A stretch of DNA of 20,611 nt, from positions 1-20,611 of IMG/VR virus record IMGVR_UViG_3300045538_000228; one strand, given 5' to 3'. A program made the position numbers and the translations under genes. The notes beneath the pieces were generated by a model. That model made no database searches and was not told the DNA's origin. It worked only from the letters and a program-made list of their open reading frames with translations. Shown piece by piece: positions 5,415-13,140 of this stretch. The stretch comes from a virus. The stretch's first letter is position 1. Every line of letters starts with the position of its first letter.

Positions 5415-7026
5415 TGGGCAGAAGATCGACGTAGACGAGATGCTCAAGGACATTGAGCGTACCGAATGCGAAGACAGCCTGTATGAGTTCCTGCGGAAGG
5501 GATGGCGCAACATCGACCCTGCGCCGTTCGCTGAAGGCTGGCCTATCGAAGCGGTCGCGGAGCATCTGCAAGCCGTGGCGGATGGTGATATCCGCAGGCT
5601 GATCATCAACATCCCGCCTCGCTGCGCGAAGTCGAGCCTGACAAGCGTGGCGTTCCCGGCTTGGGTATGGGCGCAGCCTTGGCAGTCGGATACCTCTGGC
5701 GCGGGGGTTCAGTTCCTCCATGCGAGCTATGCCCAGCAGTTGAGCCTGCGCGATAGCACGAAGTGCCGAAGGCTGATCGAGAGTCCTTGGTATCAATCGC
5801 TGTGGGGCGGCAGGTTCGCCCTGACCGGAGATCAGAACACGAAGACGAGGTTCGACAACACGGCAGGAGGCAGCAGGCTCTCGACATCGGTCGGCTCTGC
5901 GCTGACGGGCGAGGGCGGCAACATCATCGTCGTGGACGATCCCAACGCAGCGCAGGAAGCGTTCAGCGAGGCGACCATCGAGACCACCATCGAGTGGTGG
6001 GATGGTGCGCTCTCGACGCGACTGAACAATCCCAAGACGGGTGCCTTCGTCGTGATCCAGCAGCGGCTGAGCGAGGAGGACCTAACGGGGCATATCCTGT
6101 CGCGGGAGGCTGGCCTGTGGACGCACCTGATGCTTCCCATGCGCTACGAGCCTGAGCGCAGCTATGTGACCAGCATCGGCTGGCAAGACCCGCGCAAGGA
6201 GGCTGGTGAGCTTCTGTGGCCCGAGCGTTTTGGGGAAGAGGAGGTCACGGTCCTTGAGAAGCAGATGGGGCCTTGGACGGCTGCGGGGCAGTTGCAGCAG
6301 CGTCCCGAGCCAAAGGGTGGTGGCGTCATCAAGCGTGAGTGGTGGCAGCTATGGGATCAGGAGATGTATCCCGGCGTCGATTACGTCATCGCATCGCTGG
6401 ATACTGCGTACACGACGAAGACATCGAACGACCTGTCTGCGATGACCGTGTGGGGGATCTTCTCTGGCGGGGACGGCAAGGCTCAGGTGACGCGCACGAT
6501 TGCACCGGGCGGCGAAATGATGTCCTCCGTTACCCGCACCTACACGGAAGAGCATCCCCGAGCGATAATGATGTTCGCGTGGCAGGACCGACTGGAACTG
6601 CATGAGCTTGTGACGAAGGTCGCGGACACCATGCGGAAGTTCAAGGTGGACAAGATCCTCATCGAGAACAAGGCAGCAGGCCACAGCGTCGCGCAGGAGA
6701 TCCGCAGGCTCTACAGCCATGAGTCCTTCGCCGTGCAGCTTGTCGATCCCAAGGGGCAGGACAAGTTAGCAAGGCTATACAGCGTTCAACATCTCTTCGC
6801 GGAGGGGTTGATCTACGCGCCCGAGCGGTCATGGTCCGACATGGTGATCACGCAATGCTCGACGTTCCCGAAGGGCAAGCACGACGATCTTGTGGACACG
6901 GTGAGCATGGCTTTGCGGCACCTGCGCGAGACGGGGTTGATCATCCGGGGGCCTGAGTGGACGGCTGATCTGGACGAGAAGACGCGCCATGTTGGCGCGC
7001 CGCCTCCACCGTTGTATGCTGTGTAA
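5395..7026 (+). CDS. terL: Terminase large subunit (packaging ATPase and nuclease)
   Basis: This 543-residue protein is the motor that pumps DNA into the prohead and cuts concatemers. The ATPase domain has the phage-type Walker A, IPPRCAKSS at residues 73-81 (Lys79), and Walker B, IIVVDDP at 177-183 (Asp181/Asp182). The conserved QQRLSEEDLTGH segment follows at about 222-233. The RNase H-like nuclease domain has Asp336 (SLDTAY), Glu424 (ILIENKAAG) and Asp497/498 with Asp501 (KHDDLVDTVSMAL). The length is normal for this family. The start at 5395 is supported by AAGGTGG nine bases upstream. The sequence appears complete and all catalytic residues are present. It is followed after six bases by a tRNA gene. 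Confidence 0.95.
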   Translation: MPFVEIDGQKIDVDEMLKDIERTECEDSLYEFLRKGWRNIDPAPFAEGWPIEAVAEHLQAVADGDIRRLIINIPPRCAKSSLTSVAFPAWVWAQPWQSDTSGAGVQFLHASYAQQLSLRDSTKCRRLIESPWYQSLWGGRFALTGDQNTKTRFDNTAGGSRLSTSVGSALTGEGGNIIVVDDPNAAQEAFSEATIETTIEWWDGALSTRLNNPKTGAFVVIQQRLSEEDLTGHILSREAGLWTHLMLPMRYEPERSYVTSIGWQDPRKEAGELLWPERFGEEEVTVLEKQMGPWTAAGQLQQRPEPKGGGVIKREWWQLWDQEMYPGVDYVIASLDTAYTTKTSNDLSAMTVWGIFSGGDGKAQVTRTIAPGGEMMSSVTRTYTEEHPRAIMMFAWQDRLELHELVTKVADTMRKFKVDKILIENKAAGHSVAQEIRRLYSHESFAVQLVDPKGQDKLARLYSVQHLFAEGLIYAPERSWSDMVITQCSTFPKGKHDDLVDTVSMALRHLRETGLIIRGPEWTADLDEKTRHVGAPPPPLYAV

Positions 7027-7032
7027 GAGATT

Positions 7033-7108
7033 GCCGGATTAGCTCAGTTGGCAGAGCAACGGTTTTGTAAACCGCATGTCGTGGGTTCGAATCCTGCATC
7101 CGGCACCA
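7033..7108 (+). tRNA. trnT(ugu): tRNA-Thr (anticodon UGU)
   Basis: The cloverleaf is complete. The acceptor GCCGGAT/ATCCGGC is a perfect seven-pair stem, the D arm is GCTC-AGTTGGCA-GAGC, the anticodon stem is ACGGT/ACCGC with loop TTTGTAA, there is a five-base variable loop, and the T arm carries TTCGAAT. The CCA end (7106-7108) is encoded. The anticodon TGT reads ACA threonine codons. The first anticodon-stem pair is an A-C mismatch (positions 27/43). The gene sits between terminase and portal, which fits a phage-carried tRNA. A tRNA that served as an integration target is an alternative. Confidence 0.93.
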
Positions 7109-7123
7109 AATCGAGAGGGGAAG

Positions 7124-7330
7124 ATGGTTCTTGCAAGTGCGACTGTGGATGTCATCCGACCGAGCAATCCCAAGAAGCTTGGGCTGTTCGCGGTACATGT
7201 CTGGGGCCAGCCTCCCCATGCTGAAAAGCGCAACTATGAAATTCTTGCGCCCAATGATACTATGGCGGCTCAGGAAGGTATCCGTCGCTTCGTTGCCGAG
7301 ATGGAGCGCATCTCCGTAGAGGGTGGCTGA
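7124..7330 (+). CDS. Small hypothetical protein between tRNA and portal
   Basis: This 68-residue protein starts at the ATG at 7124, four bases after GAGAGGGG. The frame is open through the tRNA to 7076, but that part must be discounted. The sequence has two probable beta strands (LASATVDVIRP, KLGLFAVHVWGQPPH) and a helix (TMAAQEGIRRFVAEMERIS). It resembles the short 'adaptor-like' phage proteins whose N-terminal strand pair is followed by a helix ending in basic and acidic residues. It ends two bases before the portal start and is probably co-translated with it. The function is unknown. Confidence 0.68.
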   Translation: MVLASATVDVIRPSNPKKLGLFAVHVWGQPPHAEKRNYEILAPNDTMAAQEGIRRFVAEMERISVEGG

Positions 7331-7332
7331 TC

Positions 7333-9624
7333 ATGCCCATGACTCCCGGCCTTGTGCCGAATCTTCGTCAGGTCTTCCCGTCTCTGGATGCAGAGGAGGC
7401 GGGGCCGGGGGTTGTTGTCGAGATCGATGAGGGCCAGCCAAAGGAGGAGCGCAACGATAGCGGCGAGCTTCTCCGCATCGAACATGAGGACGGCTCGATC
7501 AGCATCTCGCTGGATGGCAAGGGCATTGGCGAGGAGGGGCAGTCCGAGGCTGAGTACGCGAAGGAGTGGTTCCGCAACCTTGTCGATGACATCGATCAGG
7601 GTGAACTGAGCCGTATCAGCGAAGAACTGATGCGCGGTATCGGGGATGATCTCCAGAGCCGCAAGGACTGGATCGAGGATCGCGCGCAGGGCATCAAGCT
7701 GCTGGGGCTGAAGATCGAGATCCCCGGCTTGCAGGGCGCGAGCGATGGCGCTCCGGTCGAGGGCATGAGCAAGGTGCGGCATCCTCTGCTGCTGGAGGCT
7801 GTGCTGCGCTTTCAAGCCAATGCCCGCAGCGAGCTTCTGCCGACTGATGGGCCTGTGAAGATCCGCAACGATGCCACGGGCAGCACACCGCAGCAGGACA
7901 GGCTTGCGGAGGCTCTGGAGAAGGATCTCAACCACTACCTGACCAGCGTTGCGTCCGAGTACTACCCGGACACGGATCGAATGCTGCTGATGCTCGGCTT
8001 TGGCGGGTCTGCCTTCAAGAAGGTGTACTTCTGTCCGATCCGCAATCGCCCCGTGAGCGAGAGCGTCGATGCCGATGACCTGATCGTCAACAACATGGCG
8101 ACGGACCTGCGGAACGCGAAGCGCATCACGCATCGTGTCTTCATGCGTCCCAGCGTTGTGAAGCGTCTCCAGATCCTTGGCGTGTACAAGGACATCGATC
8201 TCTCGACACCGCTTGAGCCGCAGCTTGATAGCGTCCAGCGAGAGAAGAACTCGCAGCAGGGCATCTCCGAAGGGACGATGAACCCTGATGATCGTGATCG
8301 TGAGATCTACGAGTGCTACTGCGAACTGGACATTCAAGGCTTTGAGCATCGCTACAAGGGCAAGCACTCTGGCCTTGAGATCCCGTATCGCGTGACGATT
8401 GATGTCTCGACCAAGCAGATCCTGTCCGTCGTTCGAAACTACGACGAAGAGGATGGTGATCTTCCCGAAGCACGACAGGTGTTCGTGAAGTACCAGTTCG
8501 TTCCGGGCATGGGATTCTACGACATTGGCCTGCTGCACATTCTCGGGAACACGACCAATGCGATGACTGCTGCTTGGCGCGAACTGCTGGACGCTGGGAT
8601 GTACGCGAACTTCCCCGGCTTCCTGATGGCAGACACGGGTGCGCGCCAGAACACCAACATCTTCCGTGTTCCTCCGGGTGGTGGTGCGCTGGTGAAGACC
8701 GGCGGGTTGCCGATCAGTCAGGCTGTGATGCCGCTGCCGTACAAGGAGCCGAGCGGTGCGCTGATGAACCTCGTCCAGAACATGGGCGAGACAGGCGCAA
8801 GGGTCGGTGGAACGTCGGAGCTTGCCGTTGGCGAGGGGAAGGCTGATGCGCCGGTCGGCACGACGCTAGCCCTGATCGATCAAGCCACGAAGGTGATGAA
8901 TGCCGTCCACAAGCGTATGCACAACGCGCAGGCCGAGGAGTTCCAGCTTCTGGTGAGGTGCTTCCGCGAGCATCCTGAGAGCTTCTGGCAGCGATGCAAG
9001 AAGCCAAGCATCGAGTGGAACGAGCAGACGTTCGTGCAGGCTCTGAACGATTGCGAGCTTGTGCCGCAGGCTGATCCCAACACGGCGAGCCATACGCAGC
9101 GAGTGATGAAGGTCATGGCGTTGAAGCAGCTTCAGGCTGCCAATCCCAACATGTACGACCCCGTTGCGATTGATACGGAAGCCCTGAAGACGATTGGCTG
9201 GAGCAACCCCGAGCAGTTCCTGATCCCGATGGAAGCTCAGGGCAGGCCGCATCCTGAACTGATCGAGAAGATGGAGCGCCTGAAGATCGACAAGCAGAAG
9301 GCTGACGCGGACACGATGCGCGCGCAAGCTGATGTTCAGGGGCAGATGGAGAAGCTCCAGCTTGAGAACGCGAAGACGCAGATCGACGCGCACAGCAAGG
9401 TCACGAAGACAAACATCGATGCCGAGAAGGCGAAGGCAGAGATGGGCTATTCGGAGGCTGATCTGGAGAGCAAGAAGGAAGATCGCCTGTCGAAGGAGCG
9501 CATCCAGCTTATCGACCTCGCCCAGAACCTCGCCGTCCACCCCGAGAGCGCCGGTCTGGTGGCTCCGCTGATCCGTCCTGCGCTGAATGAGCTTGCGACT
9601 GACAAGAATGTCGGGGGCGTCTGA
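7333..9624 (+). CDS. Portal (head-tail connector) protein
   Basis: This 763-residue protein forms the ring through which DNA enters and leaves the capsid. The acidic N-terminal ~100 residues precede the family core. The core includes MSKVRHPLLLEAVLRFQANARSELLP at about residues 145-172 and GFGGSAFKKVYF at about 218-230. At about 492-545 the VGGTSELAVGEGK...APVGTTLALIDQATKVMNAVHKRMH stretch is characteristic of large P22-like portals. The C-terminal ~110 residues (from about 643) form a long charged coiled coil, which would correspond to the barrel reaching into the capsid in portals of this size. The stop shares its last base with the start of the next gene (9624). Confidence 0.88.
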   Translation: MPMTPGLVPNLRQVFPSLDAEEAGPGVVVEIDEGQPKEERNDSGELLRIEHEDGSISISLDGKGIGEEGQSEAEYAKEWFRNLVDDIDQGELSRISEELMRGIGDDLQSRKDWIEDRAQGIKLLGLKIEIPGLQGASDGAPVEGMSKVRHPLLLEAVLRFQANARSELLPTDGPVKIRNDATGSTPQQDRLAEALEKDLNHYLTSVASEYYPDTDRMLLMLGFGGSAFKKVYFCPIRNRPVSESVDADDLIVNNMATDLRNAKRITHRVFMRPSVVKRLQILGVYKDIDLSTPLEPQLDSVQREKNSQQGISEGTMNPDDRDREIYECYCELDIQGFEHRYKGKHSGLEIPYRVTIDVSTKQILSVVRNYDEEDGDLPEARQVFVKYQFVPGMGFYDIGLLHILGNTTNAMTAAWRELLDAGMYANFPGFLMADTGARQNTNIFRVPPGGGALVKTGGLPISQAVMPLPYKEPSGALMNLVQNMGETGARVGGTSELAVGEGKADAPVGTTLALIDQATKVMNAVHKRMHNAQAEEFQLLVRCFREHPESFWQRCKKPSIEWNEQTFVQALNDCELVPQADPNTASHTQRVMKVMALKQLQAANPNMYDPVAIDTEALKTIGWSNPEQFLIPMEAQGRPHPELIEKMERLKIDKQKADADTMRAQADVQGQMEKLQLENAKTQIDAHSKVTKTNIDAEKAKAEMGYSEADLESKKEDRLSKERIQLIDLAQNLAVHPESAGLVAPLIRPALNELATDKNVGGV

Positions 9625-10067
9625 TGGCTGACGATGATGACATCGGCAATGCCATCAGGATTGCCAAGAGAGGAGCATCTACAGTCGATTCTCCAGCACA
9701 AAAGATGATGTCTGAGTACAAGGATGATACTTGGGATCATCCTTTTGATGGCAGGTCTAGGCTTTTGAACACTCAAACAGGGCTGGAACCTAGGTCTGAC
9801 TTTGCTGAAATTGAAATGGGAAAGTCTGGAGATGATGAAATTCATGTAAATTCGATCAAAGCGCTGACAAAAAGGCGCGGACAGGGGACTCAGGCGCTTC
9901 AATACATCAAAAATCTCGCTGATAAGCATGGAGTTACGCTTACTGGACATGCAAAACCCTATGGTTCTGGCGGAATGAACGCAAAAGACCTGAAAGATTG
10001 GTACAAAAGGCATGGATTTTCTATCAATAGGTCTGGTGACATGATCAGGAAGCCTCAAAAGGGCTGA
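9624..10067 (+). CDS. GNAT-family acetyltransferase-like protein
   Basis: This is a 147-residue protein. Residues about 70-145 show a GNAT fold: a strand (DDEIHVNSIKAL), the acetyl-CoA loop TKRRGQGTQALQYI, a strand (GVTLTGHAKPYG), and then the terminal LKDWYKRHGFSINRSGDMIRKP motif. The final Gly of the usual RGxGxG loop is Gln here, so activity is uncertain. The N-terminus, DDIGNAIRIAKRG, matches the start of the next protein (DQIIRNALRLAKA). This suggests a shared tag for proteins of one complex or compartment. It overlaps the portal stop by one base. Base composition is clearly AT-richer than the portal, indicating recent acquisition. The substrate is unknown. Confidence 0.72.
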   Translation: MADDDDIGNAIRIAKRGASTVDSPAQKMMSEYKDDTWDHPFDGRSRLLNTQTGLEPRSDFAEIEMGKSGDDEIHVNSIKALTKRRGQGTQALQYIKNLADKHGVTLTGHAKPYGSGGMNAKDLKDWYKRHGFSINRSGDMIRKPQKG

Positions 10068-10083
10068 TAGGCGGGAGTTTTCG

Positions 10084-13000
10084 ATGAGCTACGACCAGAT
10101 CATCCGCAATGCCCTGCGACTTGCGAAGGCTCCTCGCAGGTTTGCCTCTGGTGGAGAGGTTGTTCCCAAGAAAATGGGAACTTCTCCCATCCCAAAGGGT
10201 ATGGTTCGTCGTTTTCATGTTACTGGATCTCAAAATATTGATGATATCAAGAAGAATGGTCTCACCATGCAAAAGGCTCGCGGCATTGAGGGGCCAAAAG
10301 CAATCTATTCTTGGCCCGATGAAGATAGTGCAAGGTCATATGCCGGGCCTTACGGCTCAATAGTTGAGTTCTACGACCATCCCGAAAACTATGATAGCCA
10401 TCGATTTGCCCGACTTGGTGATGTTCCAAAGGATCAGATTCTGGCAATCCATGAGCCGTGGCACGAAAGATACCGATATGCACTTGAGGAAAATATTCCC
10501 TCAACGGTATTGAGGGATGCTGGCGGTCCAGATTACGAAAAAGCTGCTGATGCTCTTGATAAGAGCCGGGGATATGCTCTTGGCGGGGAGGCAGATTCCA
10601 AGGACATCTCGCCATCCATCTCAAATCCCGTCTCCGTCTTCCCCAAGCCACAGAGGATGTTTCCCTCTGATGCACCTGTCCCCGGTGGTCAGTATCTGGG
10701 AATGCCTGACAAGCAGGACATGACCGGCCACAAGTCTGCCGTGGCGTCGATTGGTGTCCATCCCGGCGGCAAGCCCTACTTCAATGCATCGAAGGACGCT
10801 GTTGATCAGACCGGGACCGCTGGAAAGGCGAAGACCAAGACGAACCTGTTCAAGCAGAAGGCTGGCTGGTCTTGGCAGAACGCGCCAGAGGGGCATGAGG
10901 ACACGAACACGATTGTTTCTGTCGAGCATCTTGGCAAGCACTACTACGCTCTGAACGCTCATTTCCCGAAGGGAGTGGACTTCGCGAGGTACGAGAAGGC
11001 CAAGAGCGAACCTCGACTGCGTCCGACAACGACCGGGGATGTATTCCTTGGTCCGCAGGCAGGAACGATCAGCGTCAGGGGCAAGGAACATCCCGTCTAT
11101 CATCATGTTGTAGTGAAGGCTGATGGTGGAGCGGTCGGCTATGCCTCTGGCGGGGACGTAGATCAGCCTCGTCAGCTAGATGACCGTGGCTTCTACAGCG
11201 CAGCAGCCGAAGCTGCCCGTTCCCTCCCCCAAGCCAAGGGCAGTCCATCCCAGATGATGGCTACCATGAAGGGGGTGAAGCCCTCCGAGCTTGAGTGGTC
11301 CGGTGCCGGGAAGGCTTTTGCCAACCAGAAGACCGTGACCAGAGACGATCTGGCGCAGCATTTTGAGCAGAATGTCCCTAAGATCACCGAAACTGTTCTT
11401 GGTGGAAATGCTAATGCCAATCCTAGAACAAAATATCAGGATTACACACTAGGAAATACTTATGGAAACGAAATTCCAAGGGATCGAAACTATAGAGAAA
11501 TTTTGCTTGGTCTTGATAATCCAAAAATACTTCATCAATCAAGTCATTGGGACGAACCCAATGTAATTGCCCACCTGCGAATGCAAGATCGCGGCCCTAA
11601 CAATGACGTTCTTCACCTTGAAGAGCTTCAATCCGATTGGGCGCAAAAGGGAAGAGATGAAGGATTTTTTACCAAAGAGGATCTTATCAAAAGAGAAGCA
11701 GCAAAAAAGTCTTTTGAAGAATATTCAAAAGAATTAGCAGATAAATACGGTCTAAATCCAAGGTTAAATCTTGCGATGTACAGGAGCATTGCGGGAATGC
11801 ACGACTCAGAAGTTGAAAAATATGAACAACTTCAGAGGGAAGCAATTATTACTGGTGCAATTATAAAAAATAAAAAAATCAACCCCGCTCCATACGTCAC
11901 TAACACCGATCATTGGACCGAGCTTGCCCTTAAGCGCGCTCTGATCGAAGCCGCGCGCGGCGGCTACAACAAGCTCGTCTGGACTCCGGGTGAGGAGCAG
12001 GCGAAGAGGTACAGTCTTGGGAATTATGCGGATAAAATTAAATATAGTCCAGAGGGAGAAACACTTAGAGGATATAAAAATGGTGAAATGATTTTTGCCA
12101 AAGCAGGTGTAAAACAAGATAGCTTGCATGAGCATATTGGAATGGAGCTTGCTGATGAAATTATGCAGCACCGCAATTCAGTAGAAGAAAATGGAAGAGT
12201 TTTTCATGAATTGACCGGTCAACAGTTGTTCATGGGCGGCAAGGGCATGACTGAGTATTACGGCAAGATTTTGCCCAATGCTCTTCGTCGCGTTCTCAAG
12301 CCCCATACAGACAAGATTCAGCCGACCTCCCATGTCGTGAAGAACAATGACGGAGAAGACGTTACTCTCCCCGGCATCGAGATCACTCCCGAGATGCGTG
12401 AGTCGATCCTGAAGAAGGGCTTCTCGCACTACGCTCATGGTGGTGAGGTGCGCCAACACTTTGAGGTTGGTGGTGGTGCAGATGGTGGAGACTCTGGCGG
12501 CGGCGATTCGTCCAATGGAGATGGGGGCGGCTTCAGTTCCAACTCTGACATGGCGGATTTTGGCAGCCAGACGGAACGTGAAGATTCCAGTCCAGCCGCT
12601 CCATCCTACTCCCCGACAGATCAAGATCCCTCGATGCTTGGCGGGGCTACAGGGATGGTATTCTCTCCTCTCGGCTCTGGGTCACTTGGAGTTGGGACTG
12701 GGCAAGTGAGCGGCAGCGTTTTTGGCAATGCCGAGCAGAACTTGAACACGGGGCCGGGGGTTGTTGGCTTCATCGGTGGATCGCCTCTTGGCGCTCTTGC
12801 GTATGCGATGGAGCAAATCAACAACACCTACTATGATGGCAAGGCTCGCGCCGATGTAGACCAGAACGTCGGTGGTCCATCGTCTGGTCAGAACCCAACT
12901 GCTGCGGATGTAGTGTATCCGCAGTCTGCAAATCCCTCTGGAGGTTTCAGACTCTCCAGCGATGATGACGAGACGCAGGCTGGCTTGGTGAAGCCTGTTG

Positions 13001-13140
13001 CGTTCGCTCCCCCTGCTCCTCCGATGATGGCTTCTGGCGGGAAGGCACGAAATTCCCATCCCGTTCTTTCAATTCCCGGTGTACATATCAGGGAAGAGAT
13101 CCACGGCAGGCCGATCTTCCTTGGAGACAGAGATGGCTGA
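10084..13140 (+). CDS. Giant polyvalent phage protein: ART-like, unknown, and LPD-type domains with GG linkers
   Basis: This is a 1018-residue multi-domain protein. The order is: N-terminal tag IIRNALRLAKAPRRFASGG (about 6-24); an ADP-ribosyltransferase/KptA-like domain (about 42-152, RRFHVTGSQNIDDIKKNGL, AIYSWPDEDSARSYA); GG linker at 164; an unrecognised domain (about 180-345, GHKSAVASIGVH); YASGG at 353; and a long domain (about 365-780). That last domain carries EELQSDWAQKGRDEGF at 513-528, WTPGEEQAKRYSL at 633-645 and GGKGMTEYYGKILPN near 717, a set known from phage and conjugative-element polyvalent proteins. HYAHGG at 782, a Gly/Ser-rich tail, and a last MASGGK at 982 follow. It is probably packaged with DNA and acts on the host after entry. 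No signal peptide is seen. Function beyond the domain names is unproven. Confidence 0.72.
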   Translation: MSYDQIIRNALRLAKAPRRFASGGEVVPKKMGTSPIPKGMVRRFHVTGSQNIDDIKKNGLTMQKARGIEGPKAIYSWPDEDSARSYAGPYGSIVEFYDHPENYDSHRFARLGDVPKDQILAIHEPWHERYRYALEENIPSTVLRDAGGPDYEKAADALDKSRGYALGGEADSKDISPSISNPVSVFPKPQRMFPSDAPVPGGQYLGMPDKQDMTGHKSAVASIGVHPGGKPYFNASKDAVDQTGTAGKAKTKTNLFKQKAGWSWQNAPEGHEDTNTIVSVEHLGKHYYALNAHFPKGVDFARYEKAKSEPRLRPTTTGDVFLGPQAGTISVRGKEHPVYHHVVVKADGGAVGYASGGDVDQPRQLDDRGFYSAAAEAARSLPQAKGSPSQMMATMKGVKPSELEWSGAGKAFANQKTVTRDDLAQHFEQNVPKITETVLGGNANANPRTKYQDYTLGNTYGNEIPRDRNYREILLGLDNPKILHQSSHWDEPNVIAHLRMQDRGPNNDVLHLEELQSDWAQKGRDEGFFTKEDLIKREAAKKSFEEYSKELADKYGLNPRLNLAMYRSIAGMHDSEVEKYEQLQREAIITGAIIKNKKINPAPYVTNTDHWTELALKRALIEAARGGYNKLVWTPGEEQAKRYSLGNYADKIKYSPEGETLRGYKNGEMIFAKAGVKQDSLHEHIGMELADEIMQHRNSVEENGRVFHELTGQQLFMGGKGMTEYYGKILPNALRRVLKPHTDKIQPTSHVVKNNDGEDVTLPGIEITPEMRESILKKGFSHYAHGGEVRQHFEVGGGADGGDSGGGDSSNGDGGGFSSNSDMADFGSQTEREDSSPAAPSYSPTDQDPSMLGGATGMVFSPLGSGSLGVGTGQVSGSVFGNAEQNLNTGPGVVGFIGGSPLGALAYAMEQINNTYYDGKARADVDQNVGGPSSGQNPTAADVVYPQSANPSGGFRLSSDDDETQAGLVKPVAFAPPAPPMMASGGKARNSHPVLSIPGVHIREEIHGRPIFLGDRDG

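Noticed and set aside
7270-8538. Long minus-strand open frame (422 codons) opposite the portal gene
   Set aside because: It lies wholly antisense to a confidently identified portal gene, has no ribosome site, and its sequence is the low-complexity Leu/Arg/Ala-rich type produced by GC-rich codon mirrors.
13079-13132. Upstream ATG extension of the 978-residue protein
   Set aside because: It lies inside the tail of the previous gene and lacks a ribosome site; the ATG at 13133 has GGAGA at ideal spacing.
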